In this document: one piece after another, positions 25,241 through 35,800 of the stretch
Layout: every line of letters begins with the position of its first letter
Position numbering within the stretch: the first letter of the stretch is position 1
NCBI RefSeq assembly: GCF_042453785.1
Contig: NC_091672.1
Coordinates: 1,121,001 to 1,185,000, forward strand
Length of the DNA: 64,000 nucleotides
From: Malus domestica
Taxonomy: Eukaryota > Streptophyta > Magnoliopsida > Rosales > Rosaceae
Reading direction: 5' to 3'
Notes under the pieces: model-generated
Seen by the model: only the letters and a program-made list of their open reading frames with translations
The model's database searches: none
Told to the model about the DNA's origin: nothing
Position numbers and translations under genes: made by a program

Positions 25241-25384
25241 ATATAGATCATATCGTAATGCAATGATTAAGCTTTGATAAGTTGCATATTTAGATTCGTT
25301 TCTCTTTTAAATTATGTCCACAAAAACTAAATCATCTTCCACAAAAAATCATGAAGAACATTATGAAACCGTTCAAAAAGAATA

Positions 25385-26727
25385 GGGTAAATTACACTTT
25401 ACCATCTCAGGTTTGAGGTCTCTTGCAATCTGATACAACATCTTTAAAACATTTCACTTTCATACCTCATGTACTATTTTATTTCAATATAATATATCTG
25501 TTACATTTTTCATATATTGATCCGTTAAGAGCTGACGTGACTGACACATTTGTGCCACGTGACTGTCAAATTTGTACCATGTGACAAAAAAATATTTTTT
25601 TTATGCATTAAAAATATTATAATATTTAACCTTAACCCCCAGAAATCGTCTTCCCCACCCAACCCCCTTCTCTCCCATGCATCATCACCCACCCCCAAAA
25701 ATCCCACCGCAGCCTTTCCCCATCACCATCGCAGCCCCCAGACCACTCATTCCTCTTCACCTTCACGATCCATCTTCTCACTTTCTTCACCTCTCATCCA
25801 CTCAAATTTTTTAATAATTAAAAACTTTAAAAATGAAAAAGAGGATATGGGGTGAAGGATTTTGGCTTTCTTCGTCCCCAATAACCCAGTACTGCTCAAT
25901 TCACCTCCTATACATCTGCTAACTACGCTTCCAATTACCATCACCACAACCCGAGATCTCATAACTAGCGTCACAGCTTGGTCAATTACGTCACTCCAAG
26001 TTCGATCTCGACACAACTCAGCAGATCGAGAGGTTGATTTGGCGACGGGGCACCATCCATTTCAGCCCAACGCCTCAATTTCGTCTAACGAGGTGGTTGT
26101 TGACAACCCCCGTGCCTTGATGTTCCCACACTGAAGCTTTGTGTGTTCGCGACTGACAAGGCTGTGACAAACTCACCAAAGATGGTGATTGACTGCGGAA
26201 AGTTATAGCGGTGCAAGAGGCAACAGAAACTGTCGCGGTGGCATCGTCTGCGACGAAAGAAGCCCATGATGAGGGAGAAGAGATGGGAAATGATGTGTAG
26301 TCGGCAAAGACAAGTGCGACGTCGAAGACAGTTCGCGCATAAAGCGGTGAAGAGCATCGGATGTGGAGGGGTTTGGGCTCAGTGAAGGTGAGGGGGGTCA
26401 GAAGGGATGGAAAAGATATGTTTCTGGGTTTGTTTGTTTGTTTTGTTTTTTTTTAATAATAAATTTAAATAGGGTAAATATTATTATATTTTAAATGCAT
26501 ACAAAATTATTTTTTTGCACGTGACACAAATTTGGTAGTCACGTCAGCACAAATGTGGATCCCATATTTGCCACGTTAACACTTAACGGTTTACTTAACA
26601 AATTTTCTAACGGATGTATGAAATTGAAATAAAATGATAAGTAAATGTATGAAATTGAAATATTTTAAAGATATTGTAAGGAATTGAAATCAACCCCAAA
26701 CTTGATGAGGTAAAATATAATTTACCC
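25385..26727. mobile_element. non-autonomous Mutator-like element (possible Pack-MULE)
   Basis: 1343 bp. Long terminal inverted repeats of roughly 230-260 bp: the left starts gggtaaattacactttacc and the reversed right starts gggtaaattatattttacc, with similarity continuing through the ctttaaaa, ttcatac, gtgccacgtgac and aatattt blocks. The element is flanked by a perfect 9-bp direct repeat, aaaagaata (25376-25384 and 26728-26736), the diagnostic target duplication of MULEs. The interior (about 25630-26440) is much more GC-rich than the arms and encodes no transposase. Short frames such as 25862-26134 show no recognisable domain. A captured host gene fragment is possible but unproven. Confidence 0.88.
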
Positions 26728-26790
26728 AAAAGAATAAGCACAATTGATTTTATATTAGTTATCACTTATTTGTAATTCCTGTTGAAATTA

Positions 26791-26994
26791 GATCCGGATC
26801 CACTTCGTGGGGATCTTAGGGATCCTCACATTTTAGTCATTCATCGTATATCATGTGGTCAAAAATGATTTAACTCTTTTTTATTTAAAATTAAACATAA
26901 ATACTATCAGACGAAAACTGACAGTACGATATACGATGAACAACTAGGATGTGGGGATCCTAGGGATTCCCATAAAGTGGATCCAGATAGGATC
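26791..26994. mobile_element. MITE, family B copy 3
   Basis: gatccggatccacttcgtgg and the reversed right end gatcctatctggatccactt are matched inverted ends; both continue into ggggatc...agggatc and a (t/c)catcgtatatc block. About 204 bp, non-coding, 60 bp beyond the MULE. Confidence 0.72.
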
Positions 26995-27039
26995 ATCTTC
27001 CATTCCTTTTAACTTCAAGCATGTGATTTGTCCCTAAAA

Positions 27040-27605
27040 CCCTCATCTGCTGACTCTAGCAGTTGGCATTGGGGTCGCACTGATCTCTCTTGGTCTCTTC
27101 TTTTTATTTATTTTTAATGTTTCTTTTCTGCTTGTGGTCACTCTTTCACTATGGCGAGAAGAGTTTTTTGTGATTGTGGATGCTCTCGCTTTTTTGAGGA
27201 GAGCCTTCGTGATGACTATGCCTACGGATCAAACTCGGATCTTTAAGCAACGGCTATTGTTCATAGCTAAGGTTGGTTTTTGTTTTTGTTTTGGTTTGTG
27301 TGCGTGACAAGGGACTATGAGAAGGAAGCTCGACATTTGTTGGAGGTGGTGTAATCTTTTCCTCACAATGTTGTTACGGTGATTTTACGACTCACAAAGT
27401 TGTTGTCTTTTCTATTGGTTAGATATGGATCTCCATGGTGGTTGGAGAATTGTATTGTATTCATGATGAGTTTATCATTGTAAATTTGTGTGGTGTTTTT
27501 TTTTTTGGCGTGTGTGACACATTGGTTACATTCGACATGCCTACCCCATGTAGTTCTTATGGTTTTTTTAATAAAGTCCTTACTACCTATAAAAAAAAAA
27601 ACAAA
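27040..27605 (+). mobile_element. possible 3' remnant of a poly(A) retroposon
   Basis: The segment ends aataaagtccttactaccta followed by an A-rich tail (27591-27608), as in the 3' end of a LINE or a retroposed transcript. Upstream sequence is T-rich with no clear coding match. No target duplication was identified. Low certainty. Confidence 0.3.
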
Positions 27606-27814
27606 AAAAACTTTCATGAAAATGACTTGGGCTAAGTTTATTTTAACCAAAAATCATGCTATAACTTTATTTAATGAAAAAAATTAAATATTAATGAAAA
27701 ACCTTTAAATTTTAATTAAAAAAAAAGAATAAAAGAACTTAAATTTTAATGAAAATTACACAATTTCAATAATTAAAAAAAAAAAAACTGTAGCGTGGGA
27801 TCCTTGCGTCCATC

Positions 27815-28310
27815 ATAGAAACTGTTTATGAAATCAAACACTATTTATAAAACCGCACTATTTATGAAATTGAACGGTACTATCTGTCCAATTTCATAAA
27901 TAGTGCCTAATTCTTGGTCAATTTTCATAAATAATGTCAAGTTCTTGGTCATGTTTCATAAATAGTACCTAGTTATTGGGTCTAATTTCATAAATAATGT
28001 ATAGTAGTTGGTATAGTTTCATAAATAATGTCTCTTTCTTGGTTCGGTTTCATAATTAGTGCCTAGTTATTGGTTCACTTTCATATATAGTGTCTAGTTC
28101 TTGGTCATGTTTCATAATTTTGTCTAGTTTTTAGTCCAGTATCATAAATAGTGCCTAATTCTTGTTTTAGTTTCATAAATAGTGTCTACCTGTTGGTCCA
28201 GTTTCATGTATAGTGTCTACTTATAGGTATAGTTTCATGAATAGTGTCTACTTATTGGTCAAATTTTATAAATAGTGTTTAATTCTTGGTTCAATTTCAT
28301 AAAGTTTGAA
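27815..28310 (+). repeat. degenerate minisatellite, about 36-bp unit
   Basis: Around thirteen units of the type tttcataaatagtgcctagt followed by tattggt(c/t)(c/a)a, strongly diverged. A few more units occur at 31853-31960, as part of a larger duplication. Non-coding. Confidence 0.8.
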
Positions 28311-28655
28311 ACTTAGACCCTTTTTGGTCCTGTAAAAGCCCCATTTGCGCTGAAAACGGTGAACCCATAAGTGATCCTTTGATCAAAACCTTGAGCAGAT
28401 TATGTTCTCAGTAATTTTATTTAAAAAGCTGTTTTCAATTACCAAATCAAAATTTTCTCACATTTTTTACATACCTACAATAATAAATGTAGCTCTCCAT
28501 CCAATTGCTTGAGCTTGGTTGTCATCTTGGAGAAATTTTTCTTTGTGCTTGTAACATAAGTGATACACCACATGTTATTATGTAAGTGGTGGGAGATTTA
28601 ATTTTTTAACACAAGAATCTCACAACTTGTATTGAGACACGTGGTGTACCATCCT
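28203..28655 (+). repeat. about 460-bp duplication, copy 1
   Basis: Minisatellite units plus unique sequence (gaaactt/cagaccc, gtgaacccataagtgatc, ttatgttctcagtaatt, gttttcaattaccaaatcaa, ggttgtcatcttggagaaat). It recurs in the same order and orientation at 31859-32325. Function unknown. Confidence 0.82.
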
Positions 28656-29344
28656 GTTTTCCTGGTACATTGAAAAATAACTCATCATCTTGACTACTAT
28701 TGGAAAACAACACCACGAAAATAAAAATGGGGAATATAATTCAATTTGAAGTCTTTTTCTTATGGAAAAATTAAGTTCTCATCCCTATTTTTCCTATTCC
28801 ATTGATTAAAACCTTAATATTTTTCAATTTTTTTATCAAGGTCCTTAGATTTTAATAAACGTCATTAATTATTTCAATTTTTTTATCATATATTTTTAAT
28901 TTTAATTTGCATCAATTTTCTTTTCAGTTTTAATTTTTACCCATATTTTAATTCCTTTTTATGCCCATATTTTTTAAACTTTGATTTGTATTTGTACCCA
29001 TATTTTTTAATTTATTTGTACCGATTTTTAATTTTGCTAAATGTACCTATGCTAATTATATGTATTTATTTTATATTTTAAAATATATCAATAGTTATTT
29101 TTTAAAATATGTTAATAATTAAGGAGTTTTACATATAGAGACAAAAACTTTCACTATATTTTAAGTAACTCCACTAGTTTTTAAACATATCAAGTAGAGA
29201 CAAAAACATAAAAATAACTAAAGCGTAGCCCAAAAACATGGAAACGATGTTTTAAAATACCAGTCATACCCTAAGACTATAGGGCTATTAATAGAACTCA
29301 ACCCTCACAACTCCAACAAAATTAACATGCGTCATACGCTCAAC
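28656..29344. other. AT-rich spacer
   Basis: No gene is seen. Low-complexity runs (tttttatcaaggtccttaga, then repeated cccatattttttaa and ttgtaccc blocks around 28940-29030) look like remnants of a degenerate repeat. Confidence 0.45.
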
Positions 29345-29990
29345 CTATCATCAACTATTTCTACAGAATCAGTTTTGAAACTATATGTAGAATCAGTTCA
29401 ACTCGTCCTCTATCATTTTTGCAGAATTAGTTGAATCTGTCATCGACCATTTTTACAAAATCAGTTCAACTCGTATTTGACTATTTTTGCATAATTAATT
29501 TAACATGTCTTCGACCATTTTTGCATAATCACTTCAACCCATTTTCGACCATTTTTGCCGAATCACTTCAACCCATCTTCAACTATTTTTGCAGAATCAG
29601 TTCAAATCATCATTAACCATTTTTGTAAAATCAGTGCAACCCTTCATCGACCATTTTTTGCAGAATCACTTCAATCCGTTCTAGACCATTTTTGCAGAAT
29701 CATTTCAACTCGTTCTCGACCATTTTTGCCAAATCACTTTAACCTGTCCTCAACCATTTTTGCAAAATCAGTTCAACCCGTTATACCATTTTTTTTGCAT
29801 AATCAGTTCAACCCGTCTTCGATTATTTTTTTGCAGAATCAGTTGTACCCGTTCGACCATTTTTTTTGCATAATCAGTTGTACCCGTTCGACCATTTTTT
29901 TGCAGAATCAGTTCAACCCGTCTTCGACCATTTTATGCAGAATCAGTTCAACTCGTATTTGACCATTTTTGCAGAATCAGTTTCAAATTC
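29345..29990 (+). repeat. minisatellite, about 34-bp unit, around 18 copies
   Basis: Unit: gaccatttttgcagaatcag followed by ttcaacccgt(c/t)(t/c)(t/c)c, tandemly repeated with point changes and small indels. More diverged units run to about 30130. Open frames across it (29431-29616, 29555-29962) exist only because the unit has few stop codons; the unit length is not a multiple of three, so no periodic protein is made. Non-coding satellite. Confidence 0.88.
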
Positions 29991-31019
29991 ATGTAGAATC
30001 AATTTTGTATACTTTTTAGTAGAATCTTTTTGAATAGTTTTAGTATATTTAGTTTTGATATTTTCAATAAAACTGCATACATGCCATCAGTCCAATCTCT
30101 CATCGACTATTTTTGTAGAATTAGTTTCAAATATATGTTAAATCAGTTTTGTATAATTTTTAAGTATAACCAATTTTGTATATTTTTTGTAAACAAGTTT
30201 TACAACTGGCCATCCACTCAACCTCACTTAACAAATCCAACTCTTTTTTTATTTGAAATCCAACTCTATTTGTATTGGAAATCCAACTATGTTCTATTGA
30301 AATAAAAATAAATAAAAAATCAAACAAATACGATTCTTCATCAAAATTGTTTCCTTCTCCAACCATTGTTCACTTCCCTCATCTCTACACTGAGCATTGG
30401 GTGGGTTGGCCTGTTTAAAAGCAACCCTTAGGCCGATAAATTATGCTCAAGTCATCATTCGACCAACCCATCACCGATTGAACAATTTGTTACTCCGACT
30501 CATCCAACACAATTTGTTTTCGGTTTGGGTGGGCGGGTTAAAGAGGTATTTGTGTTTGAAAATTTTGAATTTTAAAAAGTCAGAATGATCGAAAGAGGAA
30601 GGAGGTTGCAAGCTGGTGTGGCGGCAAAGAAAAAATAAAGAATTGACAATAAGGGAGATGAAAAATGTGAAAAAATAGTAAATGGCTGCTAACTTTTGGG
30701 AATATGAGTGATTCCACGTGGTAAGCATGCCAAGTATGAAAATAAAGTGCAGCCAATATAACAAGTGCAGCAATGTTATTTATCGGGCGTTTGGGAGGGG
30801 CAGTTGTGGCTGCCTGGAAGGGTAATTTCGTTACTTGCAATAATATTCATGATGTCATCAAATATGTGTATAAAAAGTTCTCTCTTTGAAATAATTAAAG
30901 GGATATGCTATCCAACCATCTAATTTTACTTCTCACATATCTCTTGATAATTTATGTCCGTTGATCTTCTTCAATTCATTCAATCCGACGACCGAAAATT
31001 AAAAATGTGTGTGACAAGT
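29991..31019. other. intergenic, no gene seen
   Basis: AT-rich sequence with short chance frames on both strands. 29991-30180 holds decayed ends of the preceding minisatellite. Nothing else recognisable. Confidence 0.4.
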
Positions 31020-31332
31020 AAAATGAGGTGTGTAGATATCACACCTTAATTAAAAAGTGTTATATCTTAATTTAAATAAAATAAAATAAAAATTTCCCAC
31101 TCTCACATTCCCTATCACTATCTTCCTCTCTCATTCTATTTTAAAATGAGGTGTGTAGATATCACACCCTAATTAAAAAGTGTTATATCTTAATTTAAAA
31201 CTAGCATATGGGCACACACAAAGTGTGTGTGATAAATTTTTATTTTTTTTGTTTTTGAAATAGAATGAGAGAGGAAGATACTGATAGGGAATGTGAGAGT
31301 GGGAAATTTTTATTTTATTTTATTTTAATTAG
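31020..31332. repeat. long hairpin with internal direct repeat (foldback element)
   Basis: The arm at 31083-31143 (aaaatttcccactctcacat through cttcctctctcattctattt) is the inverse of 31257-31330 (aaatagaatgagagaggaag ... gagagtgggaaatttttatt). The arms are about 60-70 bp and nearly perfect, with a spacer of about 113 bp. In addition aaaatgaggtgtgtagatat with 35 following bases occurs at 31022 and again at 31144. A transcript would fold into a strong hairpin. Confidence 0.78.
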
Positions 31333-31625
31333 AGATATGTTAGGATTACATGCAGGTGAGGCTTTGAAAAAAAAAGCAAAATTTGGTTGTGTGAAACTAC
31401 ATTTATGCCCTATATTTCTTATTCATGTTATTTTTAATTAGAAGGTTAAACTGATAATTTCATAAAATTTTGGTTGACAATGAGTGTTTTATTAATTAGT
31501 AAAAATTAAGTATTAAAAATATACATTACGTGTAATTTTTCCTAATAAATCCTCAAAAGAAAAATAAAAATCACTCTCCAACTAGAATACGTGTCCCCTG
31601 CACACATTAATCGGCCTTTTTCATA

Positions 31626-31785
31626 TCCAATAGGATTGTAGGACTAAGAATGAATACCCAAATTTCTGTTTATTTGGACCGATTCAATCCCCAATGCTAA
31701 CAAAATAAAGAAAAATAAAATTAGAAAAAACAGCAACTTCAGATTGTTTGTGATATCATCAACAAAGACCAACACACCTATTGTT
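31626..31785 (+). repeat. about 150-bp duplication, copy 1 (copy 2 at 32337-32490)
   Basis: catatccaataggattgtag, then gaatgaata, ctgtttatttggaccgattc, caacttcagatt(g/a)tttgtg and gaccaacacac are shared with 32337-32490. The second copy is the immediate upstream region of CAT copy 2. Between the copies lies the 31859-32325 segment, so that segment appears to have been inserted into, or duplicated together with, promoter-proximal DNA. Confidence 0.78.
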
Positions 31786-31858
31786 TGTGATATTATCAAA
31801 ATATATGAATATATCAAAATATATTCCATCAGCATCATCATCATCATCCTATTGGTCC

Positions 31859-32325
31859 AATATCATAAATAGTGTTTACTTATTAGTATAGTTTGATAAA
31901 TAGTATCTACTTATTGGTCAAGTTTTATAAATGGTGTTTAATTATTGGTTTAGTTTCATAAGATTTGAAACTCAGACCCTTTTTTGTCCTATAAAAGCAC
32001 CCATATTGCCAAAAACAGTGAACCCATAAGTGATCAATTAGATCAAAACCATGAGAATATTATGTTCTCAGTAATTATATTTAAAAAACTGTTTTCAATT
32101 ACCAAATCAAAATTTCCTCACATTTTTTACATACCAACAATAATAAATGTAGCTTTTCATTTAATTTCTTTAACTCGGTTGTCATCTTGGAGAAATTTTT
32201 TCTTGTGCCCGTAACACAAGTGGTACTATCACGTGTTATTATATAAATAGTGGAAAATTTAATTTTTTATATCATTAATTTTTTAACACAAACATCTCAA
32301 AACTTGTATAAAAATTCGTGATGTA
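31859..32325 (+). repeat. about 460-bp duplication, copy 2
   Basis: Direct copy of 28203-28655 with moderate divergence (shared blocks given there). It lies about 0.5-1 kb upstream of the start codon of CAT copy 2. Confidence 0.82.
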
Positions 32326-32834
32326 CTACTTATCTTCATATCCAATAGGATTGTAGGACCAAGAATGAATAACCAAATCCCTGTTTATTTGGACCGATTC
32401 AATCCCCTACCTACGCTAACCAAAAAAAGAAATATAAAACTGCAACTTCAGATTATTTGTGATATCGTCTAAACAAACAGACCAACACACGAACGCAAAG
32501 AGAAGTAAAAAGGGAAGAAATCCTCCCCTTCTTTCCTTAATCTGCCAGCTTCACCTTTCGGTGCAAGGCTTTCAGAAATCTGTATCAGATATTATGCATC
32601 CGGGAGTGTGCTGGCAGGTTGAATTTTATTGTACATAAATTTTCAATTTTTTTTTCTTTCAATTTTTCAGATTAAACTGTAGAATTTACCCTTTAGGATC
32701 GAAATACCAATCGAAACAGAAAAACCCAGCTCGTAATCTTTGGTTTGGACAAGGAAAATTTGAAAAATCAGTGTGGGAGGATCAAAGTTTGGAGCTTTCT
32801 GGGAGGAAATTGGGTTTTTTGTGGTGTTTGTTTG

Positions 32835-35800
32835 ATGGGTTTATTGGGTGATTCAAAAGGGGGAGGGGGCGACGGAGGAAGTGGAAGAAACGGCGGTTCA
32901 TGGGGCGGCCGGCATAGTTTGATACGGCGGAAACAGGTGGATTCTGTTCATGTGAAGTCACGGGGTCATCAATTGGCCAAGGAGTTGACTGTTCCCCATC
33001 TTGTTGCAATTGGTAAAAGCTTGTTGTTTTCCCCCTCTTATTTTTTTCAATCATAAATTTTGATATCTGTATTGTAATTTTAGATGAGATGATGATGCTG
33101 ATGGAATATTCGGTTGTCTGCTATATTCATGTAATTTCGTCTGAATTTTCATCTTGCAGTTATATATTTTCCTCTCAACTTTATGGCTATTTATCTACAT
33201 AGGGCTTGTTTGAGATTGCTTTTGTAGGAAATACTTCTGGTCTTAAGTGCCTCTGCTAGAAGTATTATTTCATATTAACTTGTAGAAATTTTTATTAAAA
33301 ATACAAGTGCTTCATGGAAAAGCAGTTTTAGGACCTAGAAGTGCTTTTATGTGCTTCTTGGTAGAAGCAGTTCAAGTGTTTTCCAGAATTAATTTGCATT
33401 TTAACTAAGGTTTGGTTCCAAAATCATTTTATTTAAAAGCGCTTTTAGTCATTTAAAAGCACTTGTCAAACGAGCCCAACATGTACTGCTTCATAAAGCA
33501 CTTTTAGGACCTAGAAGAGCTTTTAAGTTTTTTTTATTTTTTATTTTTATCAAATGTAGTAAAAAACACTTTTGGCTGTTAGAATACACATTTAGCCAAT
33601 TCATAAGCATTTCTAATCAGGCATATAATCTGTTGAGGTTTTATCTTCGTGTGTTCGGTGCCTCACTTTAAATTTCAGGTTTATGGTATGCTTTAAGATT
33701 CTCCTTGTAGCTGTGCACCCGTCATTGTAGAATTACTTACTACTAACCCTTTGCATAATGATATTGTCGATTAATATTCTTAGTAGTTTCTACCTGATGT
33801 TTTCTTATTTTCTACATGATGAATATTTTGGATCCGTGTTCCTTAAACACACATGCACATTTCAGTACTGAACTAATGAAACAGGCTACTTCTGTTTTTT
33901 TTATCATGAATTATTTTGTCTATAATTAACCGTTGGTTATCATACACTTTGGTTAGGGGTTGGCTCAACGATAGGAGCAGGAGTCTATATTCTTGTTGGA
34001 ACAGTTGCTAGAGAGCATTCTGGACCAGCACTAGCAATTTCCTTTCTAATAGCTGGAATTGCGGCAGCCCTTTCTGCCTTTTGTTATGCTGAACTTGCAA
34101 GTCGGTGCCCTTCTGCAGGGAGTGCCTATCACTATACATATATATGCATTGGAGAAGGGTAATTTCTCATTCCTTCTCTGTCCTTAAAGTGTTGATCTTT
34201 GCAATTGGGAAAGAAAAGGGAGAGTTGCTTATCATGCTTGTTCAACAATACATGCTTGCACAGTTGTACCAAACTGATTACATTGAATATTTTTTTTGTA
34301 CGTCAGTTAGTGATATTAAAACTATCATTGTTTGCAGTGTCGCTTGGTTAGTCGGTTGGGCTTTGATTCTAGAATATACAATTGGTGGCTCTGCAGTTGC
34401 TCGGGGCATATCACCTAATCTGGTATAGTTCTTAAAAATATCTAGTTTATGTATTCTGTGAGAAAGATTATTAAAACTCTGACAATGTCCGCTCGAATAA
34501 AAAAAAGATCTTCCTGCATACTCTGAAAATATTTTAAGAGAAGTGTGTGACCTCTATCCTTAAATGGGTTTGTGTTCCTTTCTGAAGGCATTACTTTTTG
34601 GAGGAGAGGACAGTCTGCCTGCTATTATAGCCCGGCAACATATTCCTGCACTTGGTCTAGTGGTTGACCCATGTGCAGCAATTCTAGTATTTATTGTTAC
34701 AGGGCTCTTGTGTGTTGGAATCAAGGAGGTATGCATATATCTTGTTTGTTTTCTTTTGTGTATCAGATCAATCCTTAAACTTGGCAAACATATTTTTTCT
34801 TCTGTTCCATAAATATTCTCTTTTTTTTCTTTAATGGAACACTCCATTTATGCAGAGTACAGTAGCACAAGGCATTGTGACGATAGCGAATGTATGTGCA
34901 ATGATATTTGTTGTAGTAGCTGGTACTTATTTGGGTTTCAAGTCTGGCTGGACTGGATATGAACTTCCTACTGGGTATTTGGCATCCCTATTCCTATATT
35001 GACTCATATAGTTTTCAAGAATAAATTTTGAGTTTCCTTCCTATTTTATTCATGTAAAAGGTACTTTCCCTTTGGGGTGAATGGTATGCTTGCTGGGTCT
35101 GCGACTGTCTTCTTTGCATACATTGGTTTTGATTCAGTTGCCAGCACTGCTGAAGAGGTAAACATGTTCTTGTTATGTCATCTGAAATATCAATCTTACA
35201 AGTTTTGTGGAGATGTTTTAACTTGTTTAGAATCTGAATTATGCCTTTATGTTTTTCAAAAGGTGAAGAATCCTCAACGAGATTTGCCACTTGGTATTGG
35301 TGCTGCACTATCTATTTGCTGTGCGTTGTATATGTTGGTTTCGATGGTCATTGTTGGTTTAGTGCCTTATTATGCAATGGATCCTGATACACCAATTTCC
35401 AGTGCATTTGCTAGTCATGGGATGCAATGGGCAGCGTAAGTGAATAATATTGTGGGGATTTCCTTTTCGCCTTTGGGCAACCAAGTTAAATTTCCTGCTT
35501 ATGTTTTGAAGGTATGTGATAACTGTTGGAGCTGTGACTGCTCTCTGCTCAACATTGATGGGCTCTATTCTTCCTCAGGTATTATTTGATCTTTTTAATA
35601 TTCCTTTTATCTCCTACTTTTCGAGATGCATCGTGTATGGTCTCGGGTCTTGTCAGCTTGTTTATTGTCCATGAATCCCCCACCACACCTGTACTGTAAC
35701 ACTGATTAAGATATTTTCTTGTGTTTCTTAGCCACGAATCCTGATGGCCATGTCTAGAGATGGATTGCTGCCACCATTTTTCGCAGATATTAGTGAAAAA

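Noticed and set aside
25862..26357. Gene in the GC-rich interior of the MULE
   Set aside because: Frames of 90 codons on both strands without domains; kept only as a possible captured fragment.
29555..29962. 135-codon frame as a repetitive protein gene
   Set aside because: It follows minisatellite units whose length is not divisible by three; the peptide is not periodic in a meaningful way and there is no gene context.
29345..29990. CRISPR-like array of short regular repeats
   Set aside because: Repeats are directly tandem with no unique spacers, in plant nuclear DNA with spliced genes; it is a minisatellite.
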